Shown: positions 50,853-59,329 of the stretch, one piece after another
Position numbering within the stretch: the stretch's first letter is position 1
Layout: every line of letters starts with the position of its first letter
Assembly (NCBI RefSeq): GCF_010730195.1
Contig: NZ_AP022613.1
Location: forward strand, 3,038,001-3,102,000
Direction: 5' to 3'
Length of the DNA stretch: 64,000 bases
DNA from: Mycobacterium conspicuum
GTDB taxonomy: Bacteria; Actinomycetota; Actinomycetes; Mycobacteriales; Mycobacteriaceae
Translations under genes and position numbers: made by a program
The notes under the pieces: model-generated
Seen by the model: the letters and a program-made list of their open reading frames with translations, nothing else
What the model was told of the DNA's origin: nothing
Databases searched by the model: none

Positions 50853-52352
50853 GTGGCCACCAAGAAACCGCAGACGATCGCGTATCCGGCGCCGGGTTCA
50901 CGCCCGCGCCGCCACGACTACGACCCGCTCGATCCCCACGTCATCGTGCTGTTCGGCGCGACCGGGGATCTGGCCAAACGCAAGCTGATCCCCGGCCTGG
51001 CGTACCTGGATCAGTCCGAGCTCGCGCCCGACATCCACATCATCGCGACGTCGCTGGAAGACCTCACCGACGACGAGTTCCGGGAACTGGCCAAAAGCGC
51101 GATCGACTCGTTCGGCGCCCACAAGCTCACCGACGAACAGTGGGCCGACTTCGCCAAGATCATCCGGTACGTCCCCCAGGGCGCCGGACCCGCATCGCTC
51201 GCCGCCGCCGTCGCCGAATCCGAAGTCAACCTCGGACCGAACACCCGCCGACTGCACTACCTGTCGGTGCCGCCGAAAGCGGCGCGCGACGTCATCACGA
51301 CGCTGCGCGAGGCCGGCCTCGTCGAGCGTTCCCGGGTGGTGATGGAGAAGCCGTTCGGCACCGACCTGGCCAGCGCGGTGGCGCTCAACGATTTCGTGCA
51401 CGAGACGTTCGACGAATCCCAGATCTTCCGGATCGACCACTTCTTGGGTAAGGAAGCGGCCCAGAACATCCTGGCGTTCCGCTTCGCCAACGGTCTGTTC
51501 GAGCCGATCTGGAACCGCAACTTCATCGACCACATCCAGATCGACATCCCGGAGACCTTGGGACTGGACGAGCGGGCCAACTTCTACGAGAGCACCGGCG
51601 CGTTTAAGGACATGGTCGTCACGCACCTGCTGCAGGTGATGGCATTCGTCGTCATGGAACCGCCGACGGCGCTCGAACCGTATGCCATCAGCGAAGAGAA
51701 GAACAAGGTGTTCCGGTCGATGCTGCCCATCAACTGTTCGGACGTGGTGCGCGGCCAGTACAGCGGCTACCGCGACACCCCCGGGATTGCAAGCGATTCC
51801 GACACCGAGACGTTCATCGCGCTCAAGGTCGGGATCGACAACTGGCGCTGGGCCGGCGTGCCGATCTATCTGCGCACCGGCAAGCGGATGGCCGAGGGCA
51901 TCCGCATCATCTCGATCGCGTTCAAAGAGGCTCCGCGCAGCATGTTCCCGGCGGGGTCGGGGGTGGGCACCCAGGGTCCCGATCACCTCACGTTCGACCT
52001 CGCCGACAACTCAAAGGTGTCGCTGTCCTTCTACGGCAAGCGTCCCGGGCCCGGCATGAAGCTCGACAAACTGTCCATGCAATTCTCGTCGAGAGAGATC
52101 CCGTCCTCCTCCGCCACGCTGGAGGCCTACGAGCGGCTCATTCTCGACGCCATGCGGGGCGATCACACGCTGTTCACCACCGCCGAGGGCATCGAATCAC
52201 TGTGGGAGCGTTCGCAGGCGCTGCTCGACGATCCGCCGCCGGTCAAGTCCTACCCGCCCGGCACGTGGGGCCCCAACGCCATTCATCAGTTGATCGCGCC
52301 GAACGCGTGGCGGTTGCCCTTCGAGCGGGGATGGCGCGAGGCCAAGGCCTAA
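50853..52352 (+). CDS. zwf: Glucose-6-phosphate dehydrogenase
   Basis: A 499-residue enzyme. NADP-binding VIVLFGATGDLAKRKLIPGLAYL, the active-site signature RIDHFLGKEAAQNILAFRF (with RIDHFLGK, catalytic His/Lys), EKPFGTDLASAV, and ANFYESTGAFKDMVVTHLLQVM are diagnostic. It differs from both Zwf1 and Zwf2 of M. tuberculosis as I remember them, so it may be a third type. It oxidises glucose-6-phosphate to 6-phosphogluconolactone, supplying NADPH. Start GTG 50853 is chosen just before ATKKPQTIAY; the ORF continues farther upstream without similarity. Confidence 0.93.
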   Translation: MATKKPQTIAYPAPGSRPRRHDYDPLDPHVIVLFGATGDLAKRKLIPGLAYLDQSELAPDIHIIATSLEDLTDDEFRELAKSAIDSFGAHKLTDEQWADFAKIIRYVPQGAGPASLAAAVAESEVNLGPNTRRLHYLSVPPKAARDVITTLREAGLVERSRVVMEKPFGTDLASAVALNDFVHETFDESQIFRIDHFLGKEAAQNILAFRFANGLFEPIWNRNFIDHIQIDIPETLGLDERANFYESTGAFKDMVVTHLLQVMAFVVMEPPTALEPYAISEEKNKVFRSMLPINCSDVVRGQYSGYRDTPGIASDSDTETFIALKVGIDNWRWAGVPIYLRTGKRMAEGIRIISIAFKEAPRSMFPAGSGVGTQGPDHLTFDLADNSKVSLSFYGKRPGPGMKLDKLSMQFSSREIPSSSATLEAYERLILDAMRGDHTLFTTAEGIESLWERSQALLDDPPPVKSYPPGTWGPNAIHQLIAPNAWRLPFERGWREAKA

Positions 52353-52407
52353 CGCAGCAAAAAACTGACTCTTCCTCTGGAACCCGGAAGACGCTTATTG
52401 TCAACGA

Positions 52408-52851
52408 ATGACGAAAAGCGTTGTGGCGAAGAACAAGACAGAACAGCTGGTTGTCGATTTTATACATGCCGCTTACGGCGAGCGGATGGACGTCGACACG
52501 ATGGTCGGGCTGATCTCTGACGATTTCGCCTGGCAACTTCATGTCCCACTGTCACCGGTGATCGTCGGGCGCGACGCGGCGCGCGCCGAACTCGAAAAGC
52601 ACAGCCAGCTTTCGACCGGCATGATCGAGGGCAGCGAAATCCGCACCATCGTGTCCAACGACGACACCGTCGTCGTCGAGCGCCTCGACATCAATGCCAT
52701 GAACGGCGTTGAGGTTTCGTTCAACGTGGTGGCGATCTTCCAGGTCCGCGACGGCAAGATCACCCACTGGCGCGAGTACTGGGACGCCTCCCATGTTGCT
52801 CGCCAGCTCGGCATCGACCCGTCGGTCATGTTCGATCCGCTTAACGCCTGA
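52408..52851 (+). CDS. SnoaL/limonene-epoxide-hydrolase-like (NTF2 fold) protein
   Basis: A 147-residue NTF2-like protein: EQLVVDFIHAAYGERMDVDTMVGLISDDFAWQLHVPLSPVIVGRDAARAELE and the later strands VSFNVVAIFQVRDGKITHWREYWDASHVARQLG match the SnoaL/LEH-like group. The Asp/Arg/His needed for limonene-epoxide hydrolysis can be partly placed (REYWD), but activity is uncertain. A TATTGT -10 box (52396-52401) is 6 bases before ATG (leaderless). 35 bp from the convergent GGDEF gene. Confidence 0.8.
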   Translation: MTKSVVAKNKTEQLVVDFIHAAYGERMDVDTMVGLISDDFAWQLHVPLSPVIVGRDAARAELEKHSQLSTGMIEGSEIRTIVSNDDTVVVERLDINAMNGVEVSFNVVAIFQVRDGKITHWREYWDASHVARQLGIDPSVMFDPLNA

Positions 52852-52886
52852 AAAGCCAAGCGCACCAGGCGATTTCGAACGATGCC

Positions 52887-53894
52887 TTAGCGCGACCTCG
52901 CGCGCTTGGCGGCGTAGAGACTGGCGTCGGCGCTCGCGTATAGCGCGGCGACATCGGCAGCGTCGCCCCGATCGGCCGCCGTCCCGATGCTCGTCTCGGG
53001 CGTGTGCAGCCGGACGCCGGCGATGAAGCGCTCCGCCGCCGTCGGCGTCGCGCCCGTCCGCTCGGCGATGCACACCGCGAACTCGTCGCCGCCCAGCCTG
53101 GCCAGGACGGCGTTGGCGGGCGTCAAGTCGCGCCAGCGCTTCGCGCAGCCGATCAGATGCTCGTCTCCGGCCAGGTGCCCCTCGATGTCGTTGAGCTGTT
53201 TGAGGTTGTCGATGTCCAAGGCGATCACGGTGACCGTGGCTGCCGCGGAACGTGATCGGGTCAGCAGGTCGGCCGTCCCGATCTCCCAGCCGGCGCGGTT
53301 GAGCAAGCCCGTCAGCGGATCGGTGCAGGCGGCGGCGACCAGCGCCCGCATCACAAAGCCGAACGACTCGGCAGCCCCGAAGATCGCGACGACGAAGATG
53401 GCGTAGTCGAGGTAGAACAGCTTTGGGGCGGGGGCGACCGCAAGGGCCAGCACACACGCGCCGGTGAGCGCAGTGACCAGGATCAACCCGCGGCGCGGCG
53501 AGTAGAAGGCACGCAGGTACATCGCCAGAAACATCGGCGCGATGAGGCACGCGAACTCGGCAGTGATCGCAACGTGGAAGGCCATCACGATGGGTGTGGC
53601 CGCCATCGCCGCCGCCGTCGCGGGCGCGGTTTTGTCGGGCCGCGCGGCAAGCCACAGCAGCGCCGCCAGGCCGAGGGCAATCGCGACGATGCCCCCGATC
53701 GGCTGCCCGCCCTTCATTCCTCGATGGATTGGGAAGAGGGTGAACACCACGCCCCAGGTGAACAGGAACGTCGTCGCGCCAAGATAGATCCTGAGCAGCC
53801 GCGCCTGTTGGTTGCCGTAGAAGCCGCTTCCGGCGTCAGCACGCAGCACCAGCCGGTTTCGACGAGTCGTCCGACCCGGCAGCTTGAGATGCAT
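52887..53894 (-). CDS. GGDEF-domain diguanylate cyclase, membrane protein
   Basis: A 335-residue protein with six or so transmembrane segments in the first half (RIYLGATTFLFTWGVVFTLF, GGIVAIALGLAALLWLAA, LVTALTGACVLALAVAPA, YAIFVVAIFGAAESFGF) followed by a GGDEF domain: TDPLTGLLNRAGWEIG, IALDIDNLKQLNDIEGHLAGDEHL, RLGGDEFAVCIAERT and ALYASADASLYAAKRA. The intact GGDEF motif predicts c-di-GMP synthesis; no clear RxxD inhibitory site five residues before it. ATG 53894 has GGAG upstream; 53933 is the longer alternative. Divergent from hrpA. Confidence 0.9.
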   Translation of the reverse strand: MHLKLPGRTTRRNRLVLRADAGSGFYGNQQARLLRIYLGATTFLFTWGVVFTLFPIHRGMKGGQPIGGIVAIALGLAALLWLAARPDKTAPATAAAMAATPIVMAFHVAITAEFACLIAPMFLAMYLRAFYSPRRGLILVTALTGACVLALAVAPAPKLFYLDYAIFVVAIFGAAESFGFVMRALVAAACTDPLTGLLNRAGWEIGTADLLTRSRSAAATVTVIALDIDNLKQLNDIEGHLAGDEHLIGCAKRWRDLTPANAVLARLGGDEFAVCIAERTGATPTAAERFIAGVRLHTPETSIGTAADRGDAADVAALYASADASLYAAKRARSR

Positions 53895-53968
53895 CCCGTC
53901 AACACTCCTGGTCACATGGTCCGGCTTCTGCACCGTACTGGACGTTGGCCTTGCCTATTGTGGTCGGA

Positions 53969-56900
53969 ATGGCCGAACCCTCCAGCGAGACGCCCGCGGC
54001 GGCTTTGGCGGCGCTGCGCAAGCGACTGGACGGCCTGACCATTCGCGATGCCGCGCACTTCGGCAGGCGGCTGAAGAAGCTGCGGGGCGCCACGCCCGAG
54101 AAGCTGCGGCCGCTCGCCACCCAGATCGCCAAGGCCGAAGCGCTGGTGGCGACGCGGCAGGCCGCCGTCCCGGCGATCACCTATCCCGATCTGCCGGTCA
54201 GCGAGCGGCGCCGGGACATCGCCGACGCGCTGCGGGCGCACCAGGTGGTCGTGGTCGCCGGTGAAACGGGGTCGGGCAAGACCACTCAGCTGCCCAAGAT
54301 CTGCCTCGATGCCGGTCGCGGCATCCGCGGCACGATTGGGCACACCCAGCCCCGGCGGCTGGCTGCGCGCACGGTCGCGCAGCGGATCGCCGACGAACTG
54401 GGCTGCCCGCTGGGCGACGCGGTCGGCTACTCCGTCCGGTTCACCGACCAGGTCAGCGACCGCACCCTGATCAAGCTGATGACCGACGGCATCCTGCTCG
54501 CCGAGATTCAGCGCGATCGCCGCCTGCTGCGCTACGACACGTTGATCCTCGACGAGGCCCACGAGCGCAGCCTCAACATCGACTTCCTGCTCGGCTACCT
54601 GCGCGAGCTGTTGCCGCGCCGACCCGACCTGAAGGTGATCGTCACATCGGCGACGATCGAGCCGCAGCGTTTTGCCACACACTTCGGTGGAGCCCCGATC
54701 GTGGAGGTGTCCGGGCGCACCCACCCCGTCGAAATCCGGTACCGGCCACTGGAAGTCGTTGCGTCCAGCTCCGACGACGATTCCAGCGACCCCGACGATC
54801 CCGATCACGAAATTATCCGCACCGAGATCCGCGACGAAATCGAGGCGATCGTCGACGCGATCCACGAACTTGAGGCCGAACCACCGGGGGATGTCCTGGT
54901 GTTTCTGTCCGGTGAGCGTGAAATCCGCGACACCGCAGAGGCTTTGAGCGGCAGCCTCAAGCACACCGAGGTGCTACCGCTGTATGCCCGGCTGCCCACC
55001 GCCGAGCAGCAGAAGGTGTTCGCACCGCACACCGGACGCCGCGTCGTGTTGGCCACCAACGTCGCCGAGACATCGCTGACCGTGCCGGGAATCCGCTACG
55101 TCGTCGACCCGGGCAACGCCCGCATTTCGCGCTACAGCCGACGGCTGAAGGTGCAGCGGTTGCCGATCGAACCGGTGTCGCAGGCCTCCGCCGCCCAACG
55201 GGCCGGCCGCTCCGGCCGGTTGGCGCCCGGGGTGTGCATCCGCCTGTATTCCGAGGAGGATTTCGCCGCCCGCCCGCGCTACACCGATCCCGAAATACTA
55301 CGGACCAATCTCGCCTCGGTGATCCTGCAAATGGCGGCGCTGCAGCTCGGCGAGGTCGAGAACTTCGGATTCCTCGACCCGCCCGATCCGCGCAGCATCC
55401 GCGACGGCGTGCAACTTCTGCAGGAGCTGGGCGCCTTCGACGCCCACGGCGCGATCACCGGCCTGGGCCGTCGGCTCGCGCGCCTGCCGGTCGACCCCCG
55501 GCTGGGCCGGATGATTCTGCAGGCCAAGACCGAGGGCTGTGTGCGCGAGGTGCTGGTGCTGGCCGCCGCGCTGTCGATCCCCGACCCGCGCGAACGGCCG
55601 GCCGACCGCGAGGAGGCCGCCCGCCAGAAACACGCCCGCTTCGCCGACGAGAACTCCGACTTCCTGACCTACCTAAACCTCTGGCGATACCTGCGCGAAC
55701 AGCGAAAGGCATTGTCTGGCAGTGCCTTTCGGCGGATGTGCCGCAACGACTTCCTGCACTTTCTGCGGATCCGGGAGTGGCAGGACCTCGTGGGGCAGCT
55801 GCGCAGCATCGCCCGCGATCTCGGAATTCACGAGTCCGACAAGCCCGCCGACCCGGCCCGGGTGCACGCCGCGCTGCTCGCGGGGCTGCTGTCGCACGTG
55901 GGGATGCGACGGGAGGATGCCCGCGACTATTTGGGCGCGCGCAATTCGCGCTTCGTGCTGGCGCCGGGTTCGGTGCTCAGCAAGCGGCCGCCGCGCTGGG
56001 TCGTGGTGGCAGAGCTGGTCGAGACCAGCCGGCTGTACGGGCGGACCGCCGCGCGCATCGGGCCCGAGGCCGTCGAGCGGGTGGCCGGTGACCTGGTGCA
56101 GCGCACCTACAGCGAACCGCACTGGGACGCCGAACGCGGCGAGGTGATGGCCGTCGAGCGGGTCACGCTGTACGGCCTGCCGCTGGTGGCGCGCCGACGG
56201 GTCGGATACGCCTCGGTGGAGCCCGTGGTGGCGCGGGAATTGTTCATCCGGCACGCGCTTGTGGAGGGTGATTGGCAGACCCGCCATCATTTTTTTCGCG
56301 ACAATGCCGTGCTGCGCACGGAACTAGAGGACCTGGAGGAGCGGGTCCGCCGTCGCGACCTGCTGGTCGGGGACAACGACATCTACGCGCTCTACGACGC
56401 CCGCATCCCCGCCGATGTCGTCTCGGCGCGGCACTTCGACGCGTGGTGGAAAAAGCAGCGGCATCGGACACCGGATCTGTTGACCTTCAGCCGCGACGAT
56501 CTGCTCCGCACCGCCCACGCCGCCGATGACGATCGGCCGGACACCTGGGAAGCGGGCGATGTCGCGCTGCCGCTGACCTACCGATTTCAGCCGGGCGCCG
56601 CCAATGACGGTGTCACCGTGCACGTTCCGGTCGACGTCCTGGCGCGGTTGGGGGGCGACGAATTCGCATGGCAGGTACCGGCGCTGCGTGAAGAGCTGGT
56701 GACCGCGCTCATCCGCTCGCTGCCAAAAGAGTTGCGGCGCAACTTCGTTCCGGCCCCCGATACCGCGCGCGCGGTGCTGGCCGCGATCGACCCGGCACAG
56801 GAACCGCTGCTGGACGCGCTGCAGCGCGAACTGCGTCGTCGCACCGGGGTTCTGGTGCCCATCGACGCCTTCGACCTGGACAAGCTGCCGGCACACCTGC

Positions 56901-57907
56901 GGGTGACGTTCGCCGTCGAATCCAGCGACGGCACCGAGATCGCCCGCGGCAAGGACCTCGGCGCGCTGCAGGAGCGGCTGGCGGCGCCGGCACGGCGCGC
57001 GGTGGCCGCCACAATCGGCGCCGAAGTGGCCGACCTGGAGCGCAGCGGGCTGCGCAGCTGGCCCAGCGACCTGGAGGAACTGCCTCGAGTCGTGGAACGC
57101 ACGGTCAAGGGACGCATCGTGCGGGGCTTTCCCGCCTTGGTGGACGCGGGAACCGCCGTGGACCTGCGGGTCTTTGCCACGCCCGGCGAGCAGGAAAGCG
57201 CGATGGGCGCGGGCACGCGACGGCTGGTCCGGTTGAGCGTCGCCTCGCCGGTCAAAGCGGTTGAGCGGCAGCTGGATCTGCGGACCCGCCTGGCGCTCGG
57301 CGCGAACCCGGACGGCTCCGTGTCCGCGTTGCTCGACGACTGCGCCGACGCCGCGACGGACGTGTTGGTCGCCGGGCCGGCGTGGTCGCGCGCCGAGTTC
57401 GCCGCGCTGCGCGATCGGGTGGCGAACGAACTGGTGCCAACGACGGTCGACGTCGTCGCCCGCGTGGAGAAGGTGTTGTCCGCGGCGCAAGAGGTGCAAC
57501 TCTTGCTGCCCGAGCGGCCGTCAGCAGCGCAGCGCGACGCGATCACCGACATCAACGCCCAGTTGGGACGGCTCATGCCGGCCGGGTTCGTCACCCGCAC
57601 CGGAACTGCGCGCCTGGCCGATCTGACCCGCTACCTGATGGCGATCGTTCGCCGCCTCGAGCGGCTGCCGCACGCGCTCGGCGCCGACCGGGAGCGGATG
57701 CAGCGGGTGCGGGCCGTGCAAGACGCCTACGACGAGCTGGTGCACGCTTTGCCGGCGGCGCGGGGGAGAGCCGCCGATGTCCGTGACATTGCCTGGCAGA
57801 TCGAGGAGCTGCGGGTCAGCCTGTGGGCCCAGCAGCTCGGCACCCCGCGTCCGGTAAGTGAGCAGCGGATTTACCGGTCGATCGACGCCGTGCACGATCG
57901 TCCCTGA
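53969..57907 (+). CDS. hrpA: ATP-dependent RNA helicase HrpA
   Basis: A 1312-residue DEAH-box helicase. Walker A is VVVAGETGSGKTTQLPK, motif II DEAHERS, motif III VTSATI, motif VI QRAGRSGRLAPG; the helicase-associated and DUF3418 regions fill the C-terminal half, as in E. coli HrpA (about 1300 residues). It acts in RNA processing or ribosome rescue. ATG 53969 is preferred over TTG 53945 because TATTGT (53956-53961) stands 7 bases before it (leaderless). Divergent from the GGDEF gene. Confidence 0.96.
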   Translation: MAEPSSETPAAALAALRKRLDGLTIRDAAHFGRRLKKLRGATPEKLRPLATQIAKAEALVATRQAAVPAITYPDLPVSERRRDIADALRAHQVVVVAGETGSGKTTQLPKICLDAGRGIRGTIGHTQPRRLAARTVAQRIADELGCPLGDAVGYSVRFTDQVSDRTLIKLMTDGILLAEIQRDRRLLRYDTLILDEAHERSLNIDFLLGYLRELLPRRPDLKVIVTSATIEPQRFATHFGGAPIVEVSGRTHPVEIRYRPLEVVASSSDDDSSDPDDPDHEIIRTEIRDEIEAIVDAIHELEAEPPGDVLVFLSGEREIRDTAEALSGSLKHTEVLPLYARLPTAEQQKVFAPHTGRRVVLATNVAETSLTVPGIRYVVDPGNARISRYSRRLKVQRLPIEPVSQASAAQRAGRSGRLAPGVCIRLYSEEDFAARPRYTDPEILRTNLASVILQMAALQLGEVENFGFLDPPDPRSIRDGVQLLQELGAFDAHGAITGLGRRLARLPVDPRLGRMILQAKTEGCVREVLVLAAALSIPDPRERPADREEAARQKHARFADENSDFLTYLNLWRYLREQRKALSGSAFRRMCRNDFLHFLRIREWQDLVGQLRSIARDLGIHESDKPADPARVHAALLAGLLSHVGMRREDARDYLGARNSRFVLAPGSVLSKRPPRWVVVAELVETSRLYGRTAARIGPEAVERVAGDLVQRTYSEPHWDAERGEVMAVERVTLYGLPLVARRRVGYASVEPVVARELFIRHALVEGDWQTRHHFFRDNAVLRTELEDLEERVRRRDLLVGDNDIYALYDARIPADVVSARHFDAWWKKQRHRTPDLLTFSRDDLLRTAHAADDDRPDTWEAGDVALPLTYRFQPGAANDGVTVHVPVDVLARLGGDEFAWQVPALREELVTALIRSLPKELRRNFVPAPDTARAVLAAIDPAQEPLLDALQRELRRRTGVLVPIDAFDLDKLPAHLRVTFAVESSDGTEIARGKDLGALQERLAAPARRAVAATIGAEVADLERSGLRSWPSDLEELPRVVERTVKGRIVRGFPALVDAGTAVDLRVFATPGEQESAMGAGTRRLVRLSVASPVKAVERQLDLRTRLALGANPDGSVSALLDDCADAATDVLVAGPAWSRAEFAALRDRVANELVPTTVDVVARVEKVLSAAQEVQLLLPERPSAAQRDAITDINAQLGRLMPAGFVTRTGTARLADLTRYLMAIVRRLERLPHALGADRERMQRVRAVQDAYDELVHALPAARGRAADVRDIAWQIEELRVSLWAQQLGTPRPVSEQRIYRSIDAVHDRP

Positions 57908-57993
57908 GCTCGCGCGACTCGTAGCCAAGGCCGGTTTTCCAGCCGCCGCGTACAGGTCGGCGAAAAGATCTAGCACGCGCGTGCCAGAAAGCG

Positions 57994-58022
57994 TTGCGCA
58001 ATCGATGCCGAACAGCTACCTT
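57994..58022 (+). promoter_or_regulatory. Promoter of first whiB4-like gene
   Basis: TTGCGC (57994-57999), a 17-base spacer and TACCTT (58017-58022) form a SigA-like promoter about 110 bp upstream of the TTG start at 58131. Confidence 0.5.
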
Positions 58023-58130
58023 AGGCAATCGGGAGATCTGCATCACACCTCTGGGCGTGGCGGCTGAACCCAGGACCATCTTCACCAAAGGGGAGCGGCC
58101 GAGCGTGCGGGCCGGGATGAAGGGAAGACT

Positions 58131-58481
58131 TTGTTGTCAGAATCACGGCCCGCCGCGCGTCGACTGAACCTAGTTCCGGTCAACAGCAACCTGCGCTCAG
58201 TGACCGAAGGCGACCGCTCGTGGGTCGCGAAAGCCCTGTGCAGGAGCGCCGATCCCGACGAACTTTTCGTGCGGGGAGCCGCGCAGCGCAAAGCGGCCGT
58301 CATCTGCCGGCACTGCCCCGTCATGCAGCAGTGCGCGGCCGACGCCCTCGACAACCAGGTTGAATACGGCGTCTGGGGCGGCTTAACCGAACGTCAGCGC
58401 CGGGCAATGCTCAAGGAGAACCCCGACGTCGTGTCGTGGTCGGAATTCCTCGAAAAGCGCAATAACCGCTCGGCCGGATAG
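58131..58481 (+). CDS. WhiB-family regulator, WhiB4-like (copy 1)
   Basis: A 116-residue WhiB protein. The four cluster-binding Cys are in WVAKALCRSADPDELFVRG and VICRHCPVMQQC (C...CxxCx5C), then YGVWGGLTERQRRAMLKENPDVVSW (G[VI]WGG turn and basic C-terminal region). The sequence is close to M. tuberculosis WhiB4 (DPDELFVRGAAQRKAAVICRHCPVMQ is nearly the same as I recall), a redox-sensing [4Fe-4S] protein that binds DNA when oxidised. Start TTG 58131 follows GAAGGGAAG. The real whiB4 locus has other neighbours, so this may be a paralogue. Confidence 0.9.
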   Translation: MLSESRPAARRLNLVPVNSNLRSVTEGDRSWVAKALCRSADPDELFVRGAAQRKAAVICRHCPVMQQCAADALDNQVEYGVWGGLTERQRRAMLKENPDVVSWSEFLEKRNNRSAG

Positions 58482-58848
58482 CGCGAGATAGCGCCTGGCC
58501 AGCACCCCGAGTGCTCCTCCAGCGGCCAAAGTAGCGCGCTTCCTCATTGCGTTTCTGTTACGGCTCTCGGGCGATACCGGGTTCCCGGCCATTAAATCAA
58601 CACGCGCACAAGGCGGCCAACACCACCAGTTGGTGAACGGCTTGGGCCAACTGCGGAACCGCTTCAAGTGCAGTAGTCGACTACGCTACTGAGCCCCCGC
58701 GAGGGCAGTGACGATATAGCCGGTTGTCATTTGCCAGCTCGGAGGGCTACTCGTGTCGGTCATCAGCGTCAGCCGTTCGCAGCCGGTAGCAGTTTCTTCT
58801 CGGCAGGGCGGCCGCGGCAGCGTGCGGCCGGTGTGAAGGGACCCTCGA
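58482..58848 (+). promoter_or_regulatory. Non-coding gap between the two whiB4-like genes
   Basis: The 367-bp gap has no convincing gene. It holds a perfect palindrome GTAGTCGACTAC (58673-58684) within a larger inverted repeat (CAGTAG...CTACTG), a CCGGG-TT-CCCGG hairpin near 58580, and, just before the second gene, a copy of the leader seen before the first gene (GCGTGCGG, then GTGAAGGGA). It probably contains a promoter and terminator. Confidence 0.4.
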
Positions 58849-59196
58849 TTGTCAGAAATACCGCCTTCCGCGCAACGACCGAACCGCACGGCGCTGAGCA
58901 GCGTTCTACCCATCGTGACCGAGGGTGAGCGTGCCTGGGTCGCCAAAGCGCTGTGTAGCACCTCGGATCCCGACGAACTCTTCGTGCGGGGGGCCGCCCA
59001 GCGCCGGGCGGTGGCGATCTGCCGGCACTGCCCGGTGGTGCGGGAGTGCGGGGCTGAAGCGCTCGACAACCAGGTCGAGTACGGCATCTGGGGCGGCATG
59101 ACCGAACGCCAGCGCAGGGCACTGCTCAAGGAGCACCCCGAGGTCGTGTCGTGGGCCGAGTTCCTCAGCAAACGCAAGCCACGCTCCGTCGGCTAG
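58849..59196 (+). CDS. WhiB-family regulator, WhiB4-like (copy 2)
   Basis: A 115-residue tandem paralogue of the preceding gene: WVAKALCSTSDPDELFVRGAAQRRAVAICRHCPVVRECGAEALDNQVEYGIWGGMTERQRRALLKEHPEVVSWAEFL in overall pattern, with the four Cys retained. The N-terminal 20 residues are divergent. Start TTG 58849 with AAGGGACC upstream. The two copies probably form [4Fe-4S] redox-responsive regulators with overlapping or distinct targets. Confidence 0.9.
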   Translation: MSEIPPSAQRPNRTALSSVLPIVTEGERAWVAKALCSTSDPDELFVRGAAQRRAVAICRHCPVVRECGAEALDNQVEYGIWGGMTERQRRALLKEHPEVVSWAEFLSKRKPRSVG

Positions 59197-59329
59197 TTGG
59201 CGCCGGATCTGTTGTCTGACAACGAATTTCGCCATTGCGAATTCATGGCAATCCACGATTGCTAGGCTTTTCGGTGTCGTGATAAGTCCGTGATCGGGCC
59301 GTTATAAACCCGTAATCGAGGGGCTGGGC

